NCBI RefSeq assembly: GCF_030547685.1
Contig: NZ_JAUOQM010000048.1
Span: forward strand, 348,998-412,997
Source: Gilvimarinus sp. 2_MG-2023
Lineage (GTDB): Bacteria > Pseudomonadota > Gammaproteobacteria > Pseudomonadales > Cellvibrionaceae
Direction: 5' to 3'
DNA: 64,000 bases
The notes under the pieces were generated by a model that did no database searches, was not told the DNA's origin, and saw nothing but the letters and a program-made list of their open reading frames with translations. Shown here piece by piece: positions 27,165 to 35,613 of this stretch. Every line of letters begins with the position of its first letter. The stretch's first letter is position 1. A program made the translations under genes and the position numbers.

Positions 27165-27254
27165 GGCGCAATGATACTATAGCCAACACGAAAAGCGGCA
27201 ATTCCTGTTATCATGTCTCTTTATTGAACCCGCCCAATCAACAAGTAGTGATTC

Positions 27255-29276
27255 ATGCTCAGCAAAGATGCCCTCTCGCAACTGACCCAATTAAAAACCT
27301 CTATCGTCTCGGAAAAAGAATTTGCAGAAGGGGTGATAAGAGCCACCTCCAAGCGCTTTGGCTTTGTACGCCTTGACGACGGCCGGGATGCCTTTGTCGA
27401 TCCCGAGCAGATGCTGCGAGTACTGCCGGGCGACCGGGTCAAGGTCAGCCTAACCGAAAACAATAAAAAACAACTAGAAGCTACGCTGGAAACTTTGCTC
27501 AGCACCTCACTTAAACAATTTGTGGGTCGCTATGTGCGCAAAGGCGCCGCTCACTTTGTCGAGCCCGACCTCCCCCCCTTTACTCGCTGGCTTTTTATTC
27601 CACCTCAAAATAGAACCAATTGCGCTGAAGGGGACTTGGTGCAGTGCGAAGTCATACGCCACCCATTTAAATACGATGGCAAAGGCCAAATTAAAGTTAC
27701 CGAACGTATCGGCAGACCCGAAGAAGCGGGTATTGAAGGCCGCTATGTTGCCGCTAAATATCAATTGACCAGCGAATGGGACGACACGGCAGGAGAGCAG
27801 GCGCAGCGCATTTCTCACTCAATTGATGATCAAGCATTAGCCACCTTAGCGCGCGAGGATCTCACCGAAATACCTTTCGTGACAATAGACTCGGAATTTA
27901 CGCGCGATATGGACGACGCCCTGCACTGCGTGGCAAACGATACCGGCTGGGTGCTAACCACTGCCATCGCCGACCCCGGCAGCGTAATTGACTACGGCAG
28001 CGAGCTGGAACTGAGCGCTCGCCAGCGGGCCTCGACTCTGTACCTATTGGGTCACCCGATCACCATGCTGCCTTCGGAATTATCCCACGAGACTTTTTCT
28101 CTTGTTCCCGAGGCTGTTCGGCCCGTATTAGTGTGCACACAGCACATCGACCAAGACGGAAAAATAACCGACTTCGAATTTAAATTTGCCAAAATCAAAT
28201 CTCACCACAAATTAAATTATCAGGGTGTTACCGATCTACTAGAAGGGCAAGACAGTGAAGACCTTCAGCAGGCACTGCCGGACCCTGTAATCGCTAGTTT
28301 ACAAGCACTAAACCAAGTGGCCGCTGCCCGCTTCAATTATCGCCAACAACACGGATTGGTGATGGAGGATCGGGCCGACTTTCAATACTATTTAAATGAT
28401 CGTAAAAAAATAGAACGCATTGAAAAACGTCAGCGCAATATGGCGCAAAAACTCGTTGAAGAAGCCATGCTTGCCACCAATATCTGTGCCGGCAAGTTGT
28501 TTAGTGAAACGCCCAATACAGGCCTATTTTCCACCCACATCGGCTTTCGTCCCGAACGAGTCGCCGAGGTTAATCAGCTGATAGCCAATGAATTGCCCGA
28601 ACTAGCGGACAAAGACTTTAGCGAACTTGAACACTTTCGCACACTGTTTCGAGCTCTGCGCCAGCCGGATACCAGCGATCAAACTAAAGCACGCCTAAAC
28701 TCTCTTTTGCAGCGTATGCAGCAAGCTGGAAGTTTAAGTCTTGAAAATAAAGGCCACTTTGGATTGGGCTTTGAGCACTACGCCACCGTCACATCGCCCA
28801 TTCGACGCTACCAAGACCTATACAACCATTACGCACTCAAAGCATTACTCAACAAAACGCCCGCCCCAAGTGCCACCAGCGATAGCGTAGAAAGCATACA
28901 AGATACTCTCACTCGCGGCCGCCAAGCCACGCGCATGCTGGAGTCTTGGCTGCTCTGTCAGTACATGTCCGACAAAGTAGGCACTGTGCACTTTGGTACT
29001 ATTGTTGGGGTAAGCGGCCGCGGCATTAATGTAAAACTCGATGATATTGGGCTCGATGGCTTTGTTTCTTTATCGGAAAAAGGCAAGCCTAAACCCAAGT
29101 TTGACAGTGGCAGACTGACGCTTACCACCCCGACGGCTGAATTCTTCCTCGATGACAGCGTCTGTGTAAAAGTTAAAAGCGTTGATACCGGTGCGCGCCG
29201 AATGGAGCTTGAGCTGGTAGACAAAGAAACGGCCGAAAGACTGAAAGCTTTTGATACCACAGACGATAAGCGTTAA
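27255..29276 (+). CDS. RNase II family 3'-5' exoribonuclease
   Basis: Hydrolyses single-stranded RNA processively from the 3' end. Cold-shock/OB domains (about 25-160) precede the RNB catalytic domain (about 200-530). Its metal-binding aspartates D212, D218, D220 and D221 have exactly the spacing of D201/207/209/210 in E. coli RNase II. A C-terminal S1 domain follows (about 575-660). At 673 residues it is closer in size to RNase II (644) than to RNase R (over 800). It heads a rightward run with the EVE and CvfB-like genes, all RNA related. Confidence 0.93.
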   Translation: MLSKDALSQLTQLKTSIVSEKEFAEGVIRATSKRFGFVRLDDGRDAFVDPEQMLRVLPGDRVKVSLTENNKKQLEATLETLLSTSLKQFVGRYVRKGAAHFVEPDLPPFTRWLFIPPQNRTNCAEGDLVQCEVIRHPFKYDGKGQIKVTERIGRPEEAGIEGRYVAAKYQLTSEWDDTAGEQAQRISHSIDDQALATLAREDLTEIPFVTIDSEFTRDMDDALHCVANDTGWVLTTAIADPGSVIDYGSELELSARQRASTLYLLGHPITMLPSELSHETFSLVPEAVRPVLVCTQHIDQDGKITDFEFKFAKIKSHHKLNYQGVTDLLEGQDSEDLQQALPDPVIASLQALNQVAAARFNYRQQHGLVMEDRADFQYYLNDRKKIERIEKRQRNMAQKLVEEAMLATNICAGKLFSETPNTGLFSTHIGFRPERVAEVNQLIANELPELADKDFSELEHFRTLFRALRQPDTSDQTKARLNSLLQRMQQAGSLSLENKGHFGLGFEHYATVTSPIRRYQDLYNHYALKALLNKTPAPSATSDSVESIQDTLTRGRQATRMLESWLLCQYMSDKVGTVHFGTIVGVSGRGINVKLDDIGLDGFVSLSEKGKPKPKFDSGRLTLTTPTAEFFLDDSVCVKVKSVDTGARRMELELVDKETAERLKAFDTTDDKR

Positions 29277-29306
29277 ATTGACTGTACAGACCACCCGATA
29301 AAGTTT

Positions 29307-29774
29307 ATGCCCTACTGGCTATTTAAATCAGAACCCGATTGTTACGGCATACAACACTTAGCCGCTGAGCCCCGGCAAACCACGCGCTGGGATGGCATTC
29401 GCAATTATCAGGCGCGCAATCTATTGCGCGACCAAATTGCCGAGGACGACACCGTACTGTTTTATCACAGCCGCTGCAAAGCAATGGGTATTGTGGGCAC
29501 CGCCAAGGTTGTCTCGGGGGCTTACCCAGACCCATTACAATTTGACTCCAGCAGTTTGTACTTTGACGGAAAATCTTGTCTTGAAACACCGCGCTGGTTT
29601 AGCGTTGATATTCAACTGCAAGAAGTGTTTGCACAAGTCATCAGCATGCAAACCATCAAACACATCCAAGCACTGGATAACATGGTACTGCGCAAACAGA
29701 GCCGCCTGTCCGTACAACCGGTGACAGAGCAAGAGTTCAAAATCCTAATACAACTAAAAAACTCGATGCATTAA
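29307..29774 (+). CDS. EVE domain-containing protein
   Basis: A 155-residue single-domain protein of the EVE/PUA-like superfamily. It has the family start Y-W-L-F-K-S-E-P-D, then R-W-D-G-I-R-N-Y-Q-A-R-N, and F-Y-H-S-R-C-K near 49. EVE domains bind modified bases in DNA or RNA. The gene lies 31 bases after the RNase II gene and 38 bases before the CvfB-like gene, so a role connected with RNA is possible but unproven. Confidence 0.93.
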   Translation: MPYWLFKSEPDCYGIQHLAAEPRQTTRWDGIRNYQARNLLRDQIAEDDTVLFYHSRCKAMGIVGTAKVVSGAYPDPLQFDSSSLYFDGKSCLETPRWFSVDIQLQEVFAQVISMQTIKHIQALDNMVLRKQSRLSVQPVTEQEFKILIQLKNSMH

Positions 29775-29811
29775 TGTATCGGACTAACAGCTGCTAACAA
29801 CGGTATACCCC

Positions 29812-30648
29812 ATGGCACAAATCGGACAATACAATCAGCTACCCATCGTAAAATTCGTTGATTTCGGAGCTTATCTGGATGCCGGCGAACTGGGACAAAT
29901 TTTATTGCCTAAACGCTACGTCACCGAAGCCATGGCGCTGGGCCAGAGTGTCGATGTATTTATCCACCTAGACAGCCAAGATATTTTAGTGGCGACCACG
30001 TTAAAACCCGTGGTCACCGTCGGCCAAACAGCTCTATTGCGAGTGGTTGATATAAACGATGCAGGGGCCTTTTTGGACTGGGGTCTGCCCAAACACTTAC
30101 TAGTGCCCTACAACGAACAGCACAAACGTTTTGAAGTGGATCGTTCCTACGTAGTCACACTCTACCTCGACCCCTACTCAGATCGAATTGTGGGCTCCTC
30201 GAAACTGAATCGCCACTTAATAGAAAGCACGCAAGACTTAGACGTCGGCCAACCGGTAGAGCTGCTGATTTGTGGCCGGAGTGATATGGGTTTTAAAGCG
30301 GTGATTAATGATCGCTATCTCGGACTTGTATTTCGTGACGACGCTTTTAAACCGTTACACTATGGCGAGAAAACTAAAGGCTATATTAAAGCTATTCGCC
30401 AAGACGGAAAAATCGACCTTAGCCTGCAACCACCGGGGGATAAAGGTCGCGACCGATTGCAGCAAAAAATTCTCGACCACTTAAACAGTCACGACGGCCA
30501 ATCACCGCTAGGAGATCGCGCCAACCCCGACGAAATCTATAAAACTTTTAACGTCAGTAAAGGCGCTTACAAAAAAGCACTGGGGGCATTGTATAAGCAG
30601 CGATTAATTACTATTGGCCCGGAAGGCATCAAACTTACTGGCGAATAA
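29812..30648 (+). CDS. CvfB-like S1 RNA-binding protein (YitL family)
   Basis: Cytoplasmic protein of 278 residues with three S1-like beta-barrels (about 5-65, 70-135 and 145-205) and a C-terminal winged-helix segment (about 215-278, with Y-K-T-F-N-V-S-K-G-A-Y-K-K-A). The opening G-Q-Y-N-Q-L and F-G-A-Y-L-D-A-G are typical of this family. In Gram-positive bacteria CvfB affects virulence gene expression through RNA; the function here is not known. The last 14 bases overlap the YceI gene on the other strand. Confidence 0.88.
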   Translation: MAQIGQYNQLPIVKFVDFGAYLDAGELGQILLPKRYVTEAMALGQSVDVFIHLDSQDILVATTLKPVVTVGQTALLRVVDINDAGAFLDWGLPKHLLVPYNEQHKRFEVDRSYVVTLYLDPYSDRIVGSSKLNRHLIESTQDLDVGQPVELLICGRSDMGFKAVINDRYLGLVFRDDAFKPLHYGEKTKGYIKAIRQDGKIDLSLQPPGDKGRDRLQQKILDHLNSHDGQSPLGDRANPDEIYKTFNVSKGAYKKALGALYKQRLITIGPEGIKLTGE

Positions 30649-31303
30649 ATTCGGCGTAAACCTCGATGCTGACCTCATCCCCCACCGCGGGAATAAACCG
30701 ATTCATACCAAAGTCTGAGCGCAGGAACACTAACTGCGCCTCAAAGCCGAGGGTGTAATCACCCGTTAACCGATTCGTAGTGGCGCCATTGATATTAACG
30801 ATTAAGACACACGGCTGAGTCACCCCGCGAAAGGCCAGATCACCATTAAACTTCAGTTGCCGACCGTCCACCTCGGCGCGACCGCGAGACTCAAACCGCG
30901 CGCTTGGATAATCTTCCACGCACAACCAATCGCACCCCATTAAGGTATCGGCGAAGTCGGGGCGATTAATGTCCAGTGACCCCATCTCGACATCAGCCAC
31001 AATGGTACTGGCAGCGGGGTCAGACTCATTAAAATCTAACGCCGCCCGGCTTTGGTTAAAGCGCCCAACAAAAGACGAAACACCTAAGTGATTCACTTTA
31101 AACAATACCCGGGTATGGTTTGGGTCAAGCTGGTATTCACCCGCCTTTAAAGTATCGAGTTCTGTGTAGACCTTACCCGACAACAACTGACCGCAAGCGG
31201 CCAAAAGCGCGCTTGCGAGCAGCAAAACCAAGCCCCCTATTAGTCGCCGCGCTGAAGTAGGCCCACAACAGCAATCGACAATTTTTTTATTCAGTATCCT
31301 CAC
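30635..31303 (-). CDS. YceI-family lipoprotein
   Basis: Predicted lipid-binding lipocalin-like protein anchored in the envelope. The N-terminus carries a hydrophobic stretch ending in the lipobox L-L-A-A-C, so the mature protein starts with a lipidated Cys. The YceI domain follows (D-P-N-H-T-R-V-L-F-K-V-N-H-L-G and G-R-F-N-Q-S-R-A). I propose the GTG at 31303 as the start (222 residues): AAGGAG lies seven bases before it, whereas the upstream TTG has none. It lies 60 bases downstream of a LysR-type gene. Confidence 0.85.
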   Translation of the reverse strand: MRILNKKIVDCCCGPTSARRLIGGLVLLLASALLAACGQLLSGKVYTELDTLKAGEYQLDPNHTRVLFKVNHLGVSSFVGRFNQSRAALDFNESDPAASTIVADVEMGSLDINRPDFADTLMGCDWLCVEDYPSARFESRGRAEVDGRQLKFNGDLAFRGVTQPCVLIVNINGATTNRLTGDYTLGFEAQLVFLRSDFGMNRFIPAVGDEVSIEVYAEFIRQ

Positions 31304-31363
31304 TTGGTCACTCCTTTTATGCTGATCAATGTGCAAAGAACATCAATACAAGAAAAATCTGCG

Positions 31364-32269
31364 CTACTGTTCATCAAAGCTTGAATAACGATCTGCCAAA
31401 AAATCTATCAAGGTCCGTACCGATGGCAGCAAGCCGCGGCGAGAAGGAAACACCACATGAATAACTTCCCGTGGAGCACGCCAGCCGTCGAGCAGTTTAA
31501 TCAAGCTACCCTCATTAATTTGCTGCGTGACCATCAAGGTCGGCAGTTGCACCACGCCGACACCGGCTAAAGCAGCATTGCGAAGCGCGAGCATATCGGT
31601 CGTGACAAATCTCGGCTTAAACGGCACCTCAATCATCTGACTGTTCGGCGAGTGCCAGCGCCAGACAAACGAGTATTGAGGCTGGCCCAGCCCCAAACTT
31701 GGCCACGCAGACAGGTCCGTTAAGTGGCTCGGTTGGCCGTGGCTTGCGACCAACCCCGGACTCGCCACCAAGCTCAAACTGCGCTCAGACAGCACCCGCA
31801 TCACAAGGTCACTGTCTTCAATCGGCGGCGGTCGCACGCGTATTGCGACATCGACTCCCTCGGCGATCAAGTCCACCCGCCGGTTAGAAGCCTCAAGTTG
31901 AATATTTACCTGCGGATACTGGCGCATAAAATCGGCCAACATACAGCCAACATGGGCGTGCAATAGCGCGATCGGGCACGTCAGGCGAATAGTCCCTCTG
32001 GGTTCGGATTTTAACGAGTCAATCACCTCCTGCGCCGATTCCGCCTCCACCAACATCGCCTTGCAGTGCTGGATGTAGGTCTGCCCTACCTCGGTTAATT
32101 GAAAGCTGCGAGTGGAGCGGTAGATCAATTTGGTGTCTAACCGCTCCTCCAGCGCTGCTATACGGCGGCTCAGCTTAGATTTAGGAATGCACAACGCCCG
32201 GCTCGCCGGTGCAAAACCACCATATTCCACCGCTTTAACAAAATAATAGAGGTCATTCAGGTCTTGCAT
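31364..32269 (-). CDS. LysR-type transcriptional regulator
   Basis: A 301-residue LysR family protein. The N-terminal winged helix-turn-helix (1-60) has G-G-F-A-P-A-S-R-A-L and S-K-L-S-R-R-I-A-A-L-E-E. The periplasmic-binding-like effector domain (about 90-295) belongs to the CrgA/AaeR-like group. It diverges from the first pirin gene across a 104-base gap with several T-N11-A-like segments, so the pirins are its most likely target; the yceI gene downstream may be cotranscribed. Confidence 0.93.
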   Translation of the reverse strand: MQDLNDLYYFVKAVEYGGFAPASRALCIPKSKLSRRIAALEERLDTKLIYRSTRSFQLTEVGQTYIQHCKAMLVEAESAQEVIDSLKSEPRGTIRLTCPIALLHAHVGCMLADFMRQYPQVNIQLEASNRRVDLIAEGVDVAIRVRPPPIEDSDLVMRVLSERSLSLVASPGLVASHGQPSHLTDLSAWPSLGLGQPQYSFVWRWHSPNSQMIEVPFKPRFVTTDMLALRNAALAGVGVVQLPTLMVTQQINEGSLIKLLDGWRAPREVIHVVFPSRRGLLPSVRTLIDFLADRYSSFDEQ

Positions 32270-32373
32270 ACCTATCGTTCCATTTATGCAACAGTGAGAC
32301 TCATTTTAGCAGTCTAGCGCATTACTGCTCTCTCTATATCATTAATACCCATAAACGACGACAGGAGAATCCT

Positions 32374-33234
32374 ATGAAATCAATCGCCAGTATTATTAAA
32401 GCCCCTAGCAGCCACTGGGTAGGTAATGGTTTTCCGGTGCGCTCGCTGTTTTCTTATCACAATCAAGGCAGCCAGATGAGCCCGTTTCTACTGCTGGATT
32501 ACGCCGGTCCGATGCTGTTTCCGGCCGACGGTCAAAAGCGTGGCGTGGGCGAGCACCCACACCGAGGTTTTGAAACGGTGACCATCGTTTATCAAGGTGA
32601 AGTGGAGCATCGCGACTCCACTGGACAAGGCGGTATTATTGGCCCCGGTGACGTACAGTGGATGACCGCCGGTGCTGGCATCCTGCATGAAGAATTCCAC
32701 TCCAATGCCTTTAGCCAGAAGGGCGGTAACCTGCAAATGGTGCAACTTTGGGTCAATTTGCCTCAAAAACACAAAATGACCCAACCGGGCTATCAGAGCA
32801 TTACCAAGGCGGATATCCCAACCGTCGAGCTGGCGAACAATGCGGGCCAACTTCGCCCCATCGCCGGTCAGTTTGAAGGGCATCAAGGCCCTGCCGATAC
32901 CTTCAGCCAGATGCAGGTGTGGGACTTACAACTGAATGCGGGAGGGAAAGCGCTGCTCGACTTACCCGATGGCTGGACCACGGCTGTGGTGATTCTGCAG
33001 GGCGAAGTGAGCGTCAATGGCTCCGAACCACTCAGCGAGGGAAGCCTGGTGTCACTCGAGCGCAAAGAGACCGAGGTCACTCTACATGCCTCGCAAAACA
33101 GCTTGGTACTGCTGCTGAGCGGCGAGCCCATTAATGAGCCTATCGTGGGGCACGGCCCTTTTGTGATGAATACCAAGCAAGAAATCTTGCAGGCGTTTGA
33201 CGACTTACAGCGCGGTCAATTTGGGAGCCTTTAG
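32374..33234 (+). CDS. Pirin family protein (first of two)
   Basis: Bicupin of 286 residues. The N-terminal cupin shows the pirin metal site H61-P-H63-R-G-F, then H105 and E107 in I-L-H-E-E. A pirin C-terminal cupin follows (about 180-280). Pirins bind one iron, and some bacterial members have quercetinase activity; the substrate here is unknown. A good AGGAG ribosome site lies before the ATG. It diverges from a LysR regulator and is separated from a second pirin gene by an intrinsic terminator. Confidence 0.92.
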   Translation: MKSIASIIKAPSSHWVGNGFPVRSLFSYHNQGSQMSPFLLLDYAGPMLFPADGQKRGVGEHPHRGFETVTIVYQGEVEHRDSTGQGGIIGPGDVQWMTAGAGILHEEFHSNAFSQKGGNLQMVQLWVNLPQKHKMTQPGYQSITKADIPTVELANNAGQLRPIAGQFEGHQGPADTFSQMQVWDLQLNAGGKALLDLPDGWTTAVVILQGEVSVNGSEPLSEGSLVSLERKETEVTLHASQNSLVLLLSGEPINEPIVGHGPFVMNTKQEILQAFDDLQRGQFGSL

Positions 33235-33346
33235 TGTAGGTTGACGACATCAACCTCGGCGGCTTTGCAGTAACTTTCTTTGCCTGTGAAGCAGCCTAAA
33301 TAGAGCATACTTAACCGGATCAATAAAGGCTAAGGCAGAACCTAAC

Positions 33347-33378
33347 GGGCATCTAACACTAAAGGGGTGCCCTTTTTT
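33347..33378 (+). terminator. Terminator between the two pirin genes
   Basis: GGGCATC arm, 12-base loop, GGTGCCC arm (one G-T pair), then six T. It ends just before the AGGAG ribosome site of the second pirin gene. Confidence 0.6.
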
Positions 33379-33392
33379 AACAGGAGTTAATT

Positions 33393-34307
33393 ATGAGTAA
33401 CCTCGCATCCGAACTGGTTCAAGATTGCAGCGTTATCAGCGGCTGCAGCGCGTTAAAACTGGTGCTTAAACCCAAAGACAAAGATCTGGGTGGGTTTTGC
33501 GTGCGCCGCACCCTACCTACCACGGAGTGCCGCAGTGTTGGCCCGTGGGTATTTTTCGATCATATGGGGCCCGCTCATTTTAAAAAAGACCAGGGAATCG
33601 ATGTTCGGCCGCACCCTCATATCGGTTTGGCTACGGTCACCTATCTCTTTACCGGTGAAATGCTACATCGTGATTCGCTGGGTACCGAGGCGCGGGTATT
33701 ACCCGGTGACATTAACTTGATGGTGGCAGGTCGCGGCATTGTGCACTCAGAGCGCCAGCGAGCAGAAATTAAAGCCGGACCTCATGATATCCACGGCCTG
33801 CAGCTTTGGCTCGCCCTGCCCACGGAGCTAGAGCAGAGCGAACCGGGGTTCTTCCACTACGACCAAATAGACATTCCCACCGTACAACAGAACGGCGTAC
33901 CGGTGCGGGTTATGATGGGCAGCGCCTACGGCGTCACCTCGCCGGTAAAAACCCTCTCGGAAACCTTGTACATTGAGGCGCGTCTAAAAACCGGCCAAAG
34001 CCTTGAACTGCCCGCCGCAGATGAGAAAGCCTTGTATGTGGTCGAAGGCGAGCTGACTCTTAAAGACACTACTTTAGAAGAGCATAGCATGGCGATATTC
34101 GACGCTGAGGCGGGCATCACCGTGACGGCTAATCGCGATACCACCCTCGTGGTCGTGGGCGGCGCGTCGGTTGGCAAACGCTACATGGAGTGGAACTTTG
34201 TTGCCAGTAACAAAGCACTAATAGAACAAGCAAAATTAGACTGGCAGGCTGGAAGCTTCCCCAAAGTGCCAGGCGACGAAGAGCAGTTTATTCCACTGCC
34301 GGAATAA
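33393..34307 (+). CDS. Pirin family protein (second of two)
   Basis: A 304-residue bicupin, clearly diverged from its neighbour. The metal site reads H74-P-H76-I-G, then H118-x-E120 in I-V-H-S-E. The first-cupin sequence G-P-W-V-F-F-D-H-M-G-P near 50-60 marks the long pirin subgroup. CAGGAG precedes the ATG. It follows the first pirin after 158 bases and a terminator, so it may have its own promoter or depend on read-through. Substrate unknown. Confidence 0.92.
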   Translation: MSNLASELVQDCSVISGCSALKLVLKPKDKDLGGFCVRRTLPTTECRSVGPWVFFDHMGPAHFKKDQGIDVRPHPHIGLATVTYLFTGEMLHRDSLGTEARVLPGDINLMVAGRGIVHSERQRAEIKAGPHDIHGLQLWLALPTELEQSEPGFFHYDQIDIPTVQQNGVPVRVMMGSAYGVTSPVKTLSETLYIEARLKTGQSLELPAADEKALYVVEGELTLKDTTLEEHSMAIFDAEAGITVTANRDTTLVVVGGASVGKRYMEWNFVASNKALIEQAKLDWQAGSFPKVPGDEEQFIPLPE

Positions 34308-34322
34308 CTAAAAACAACTAAA

Positions 34323-34350
34323 CCGGGCTTTGGCAAATTTCAAAGCCCGG
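34323..34350 (+). terminator. Intrinsic terminator after the second pirin gene
   Basis: Perfect 10-bp arms CCGGGCTTTG / CAAAGCCCGG with an 8-base loop, then CTGTTT. It begins 16 bases after the stop. Confidence 0.8.
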
Positions 34351-34464
34351 CTGTTTATCAGCGACAACCGTATAGTCCGCATTTTCCCTACCAGCGCTCC
34401 ACCACTTCCGTGCGATGGCAATAGTAAGCCAAACGCTAAAATGGCAAACATACTCAGTGGCAAG

Positions 34465-34492
34465 CATTATTACGCGAATTAGCGTAATAATG
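34465..34492. repeat. Perfect hairpin before the CurA-like gene's 3' end
   Basis: 11-bp arms CATTATTACGC / GCGTAATAATG with a 6-base loop. It lies 40 bases beyond the stop of the CurA-like gene, but no U-tract follows on either strand. It could be the 3' end structure of the leftward operon. The rest of gap 34308-34531 holds only the pirin terminator. Confidence 0.6.
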
Positions 34493-34531
34493 TTTCAATG
34501 CCAAGGCTGGTAAGATATTCCTGAGGAAGTG

Positions 34532-35584
34532 TTAAAGCTGATCAGGACCAACACGCACAACTAACTTGCCGAAATTTTTGCCTTCCAGCAGACCGATAAA
34601 CGACTCAACAGCACTGGCCAAACCATCGACTACATGCTCACGGTAGCTTATTTTTCCTTCCTGTAGCCATTGCGTCATTGCTTGACTAAACTCGTCGTAA
34701 CGATGGCCGTAATCGTCAAACACAATAAACCCTTGCATCTTGATACGCTTAATCAGCAAGGACCCCATTAGCATTGATAGGCGGTCTGGCCCTTCAGGCA
34801 AACTGGTCGCGTTGTATTGCGAAATAAGACCGCACAAAGGTACGCGAGCGCTTGTGTTCAGCAATGGCAATACAGCGTCAAACACCTTGCCACCAACATT
34901 TTCAAAGTAGACATCGATACCCGCGTCACAGGCTTTCGCTAATTGCTCGGCAAAATCCGGGGATTTATGGTCGACACAGGTATCAAACCCTAACTCTTCT
35001 ACAGCAGACCGACACTTGTTGGCGCCACCGGCAATACCAACGACCTTACAACCATAGATTTTTGCAATTTGCCCCACCAGGCTGCCAACGGCTCCGGTCG
35101 CTGCCGCCACCACAATGGTTTCACCGGCCTTAGGTTGGCCAATGTCCAGTAGGCCCATATACGCGGTTAAACCTGGCATTCCCATAACACCTAAAGCGTA
35201 AGAAGGCTGACTGGGTTCAGCCCCCAACTTTAGCAGCCCAGTGCCATCGGAAATGGCATAATCCTGCCACCCCGAGTAGGAAAGCACCCACTCTCCCACT
35301 GCAAAATCCGGGTGGTTGGAGGCCTCAACACGACATACCGTCCCCCCCACCATAACATCACCAATGGCTACAGGCGCAGCGTATGATTTAGCATCATTCA
35401 TGCGACCCCGCATATAAGGATCTAAAGAAAGGTAGACTACACGCAATAAAAGCTCACCGTCTTTTGGCGTAGGCTTATCGATCGTTACCAAATTAAAATC
35501 ACTTAACGTTGGCGCGCCTTGCGGGCGACCGGCTAGCTGCCACTGGCGATTAGCTTCGATGTTTTGTTCACTGGAAACGTTCAT
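34532..35584 (-). CDS. NADP-dependent oxidoreductase, CurA-like (zinc-independent MDR)
   Basis: Medium-chain reductase that in related enzymes (E. coli CurA, leukotriene B4 dehydrogenase group) reduces alpha,beta-unsaturated carbonyls with NADPH. The 350 residues include the family N-terminal S-L-D-P-Y-M-R-G-R-M near 50, the cofactor loop A-A-T-G-A-V-G-S-L-V-G-Q near 160, and no catalytic-zinc cysteines. It is the last gene of a DJ-1/YqhD/CurA operon facing a LysR gene, so a role in removing reactive carbonyls fits. Confidence 0.9.
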   Translation of the reverse strand: MNVSSEQNIEANRQWQLAGRPQGAPTLSDFNLVTIDKPTPKDGELLLRVVYLSLDPYMRGRMNDAKSYAAPVAIGDVMVGGTVCRVEASNHPDFAVGEWVLSYSGWQDYAISDGTGLLKLGAEPSQPSYALGVMGMPGLTAYMGLLDIGQPKAGETIVVAAATGAVGSLVGQIAKIYGCKVVGIAGGANKCRSAVEELGFDTCVDHKSPDFAEQLAKACDAGIDVYFENVGGKVFDAVLPLLNTSARVPLCGLISQYNATSLPEGPDRLSMLMGSLLIKRIKMQGFIVFDDYGHRYDEFSQAMTQWLQEGKISYREHVVDGLASAVESFIGLLEGKNFGKLVVRVGPDQL

Positions 35585-35613
35585 ATCTTTACTCCTACTT
35601 TCAGCGGGTCAAA

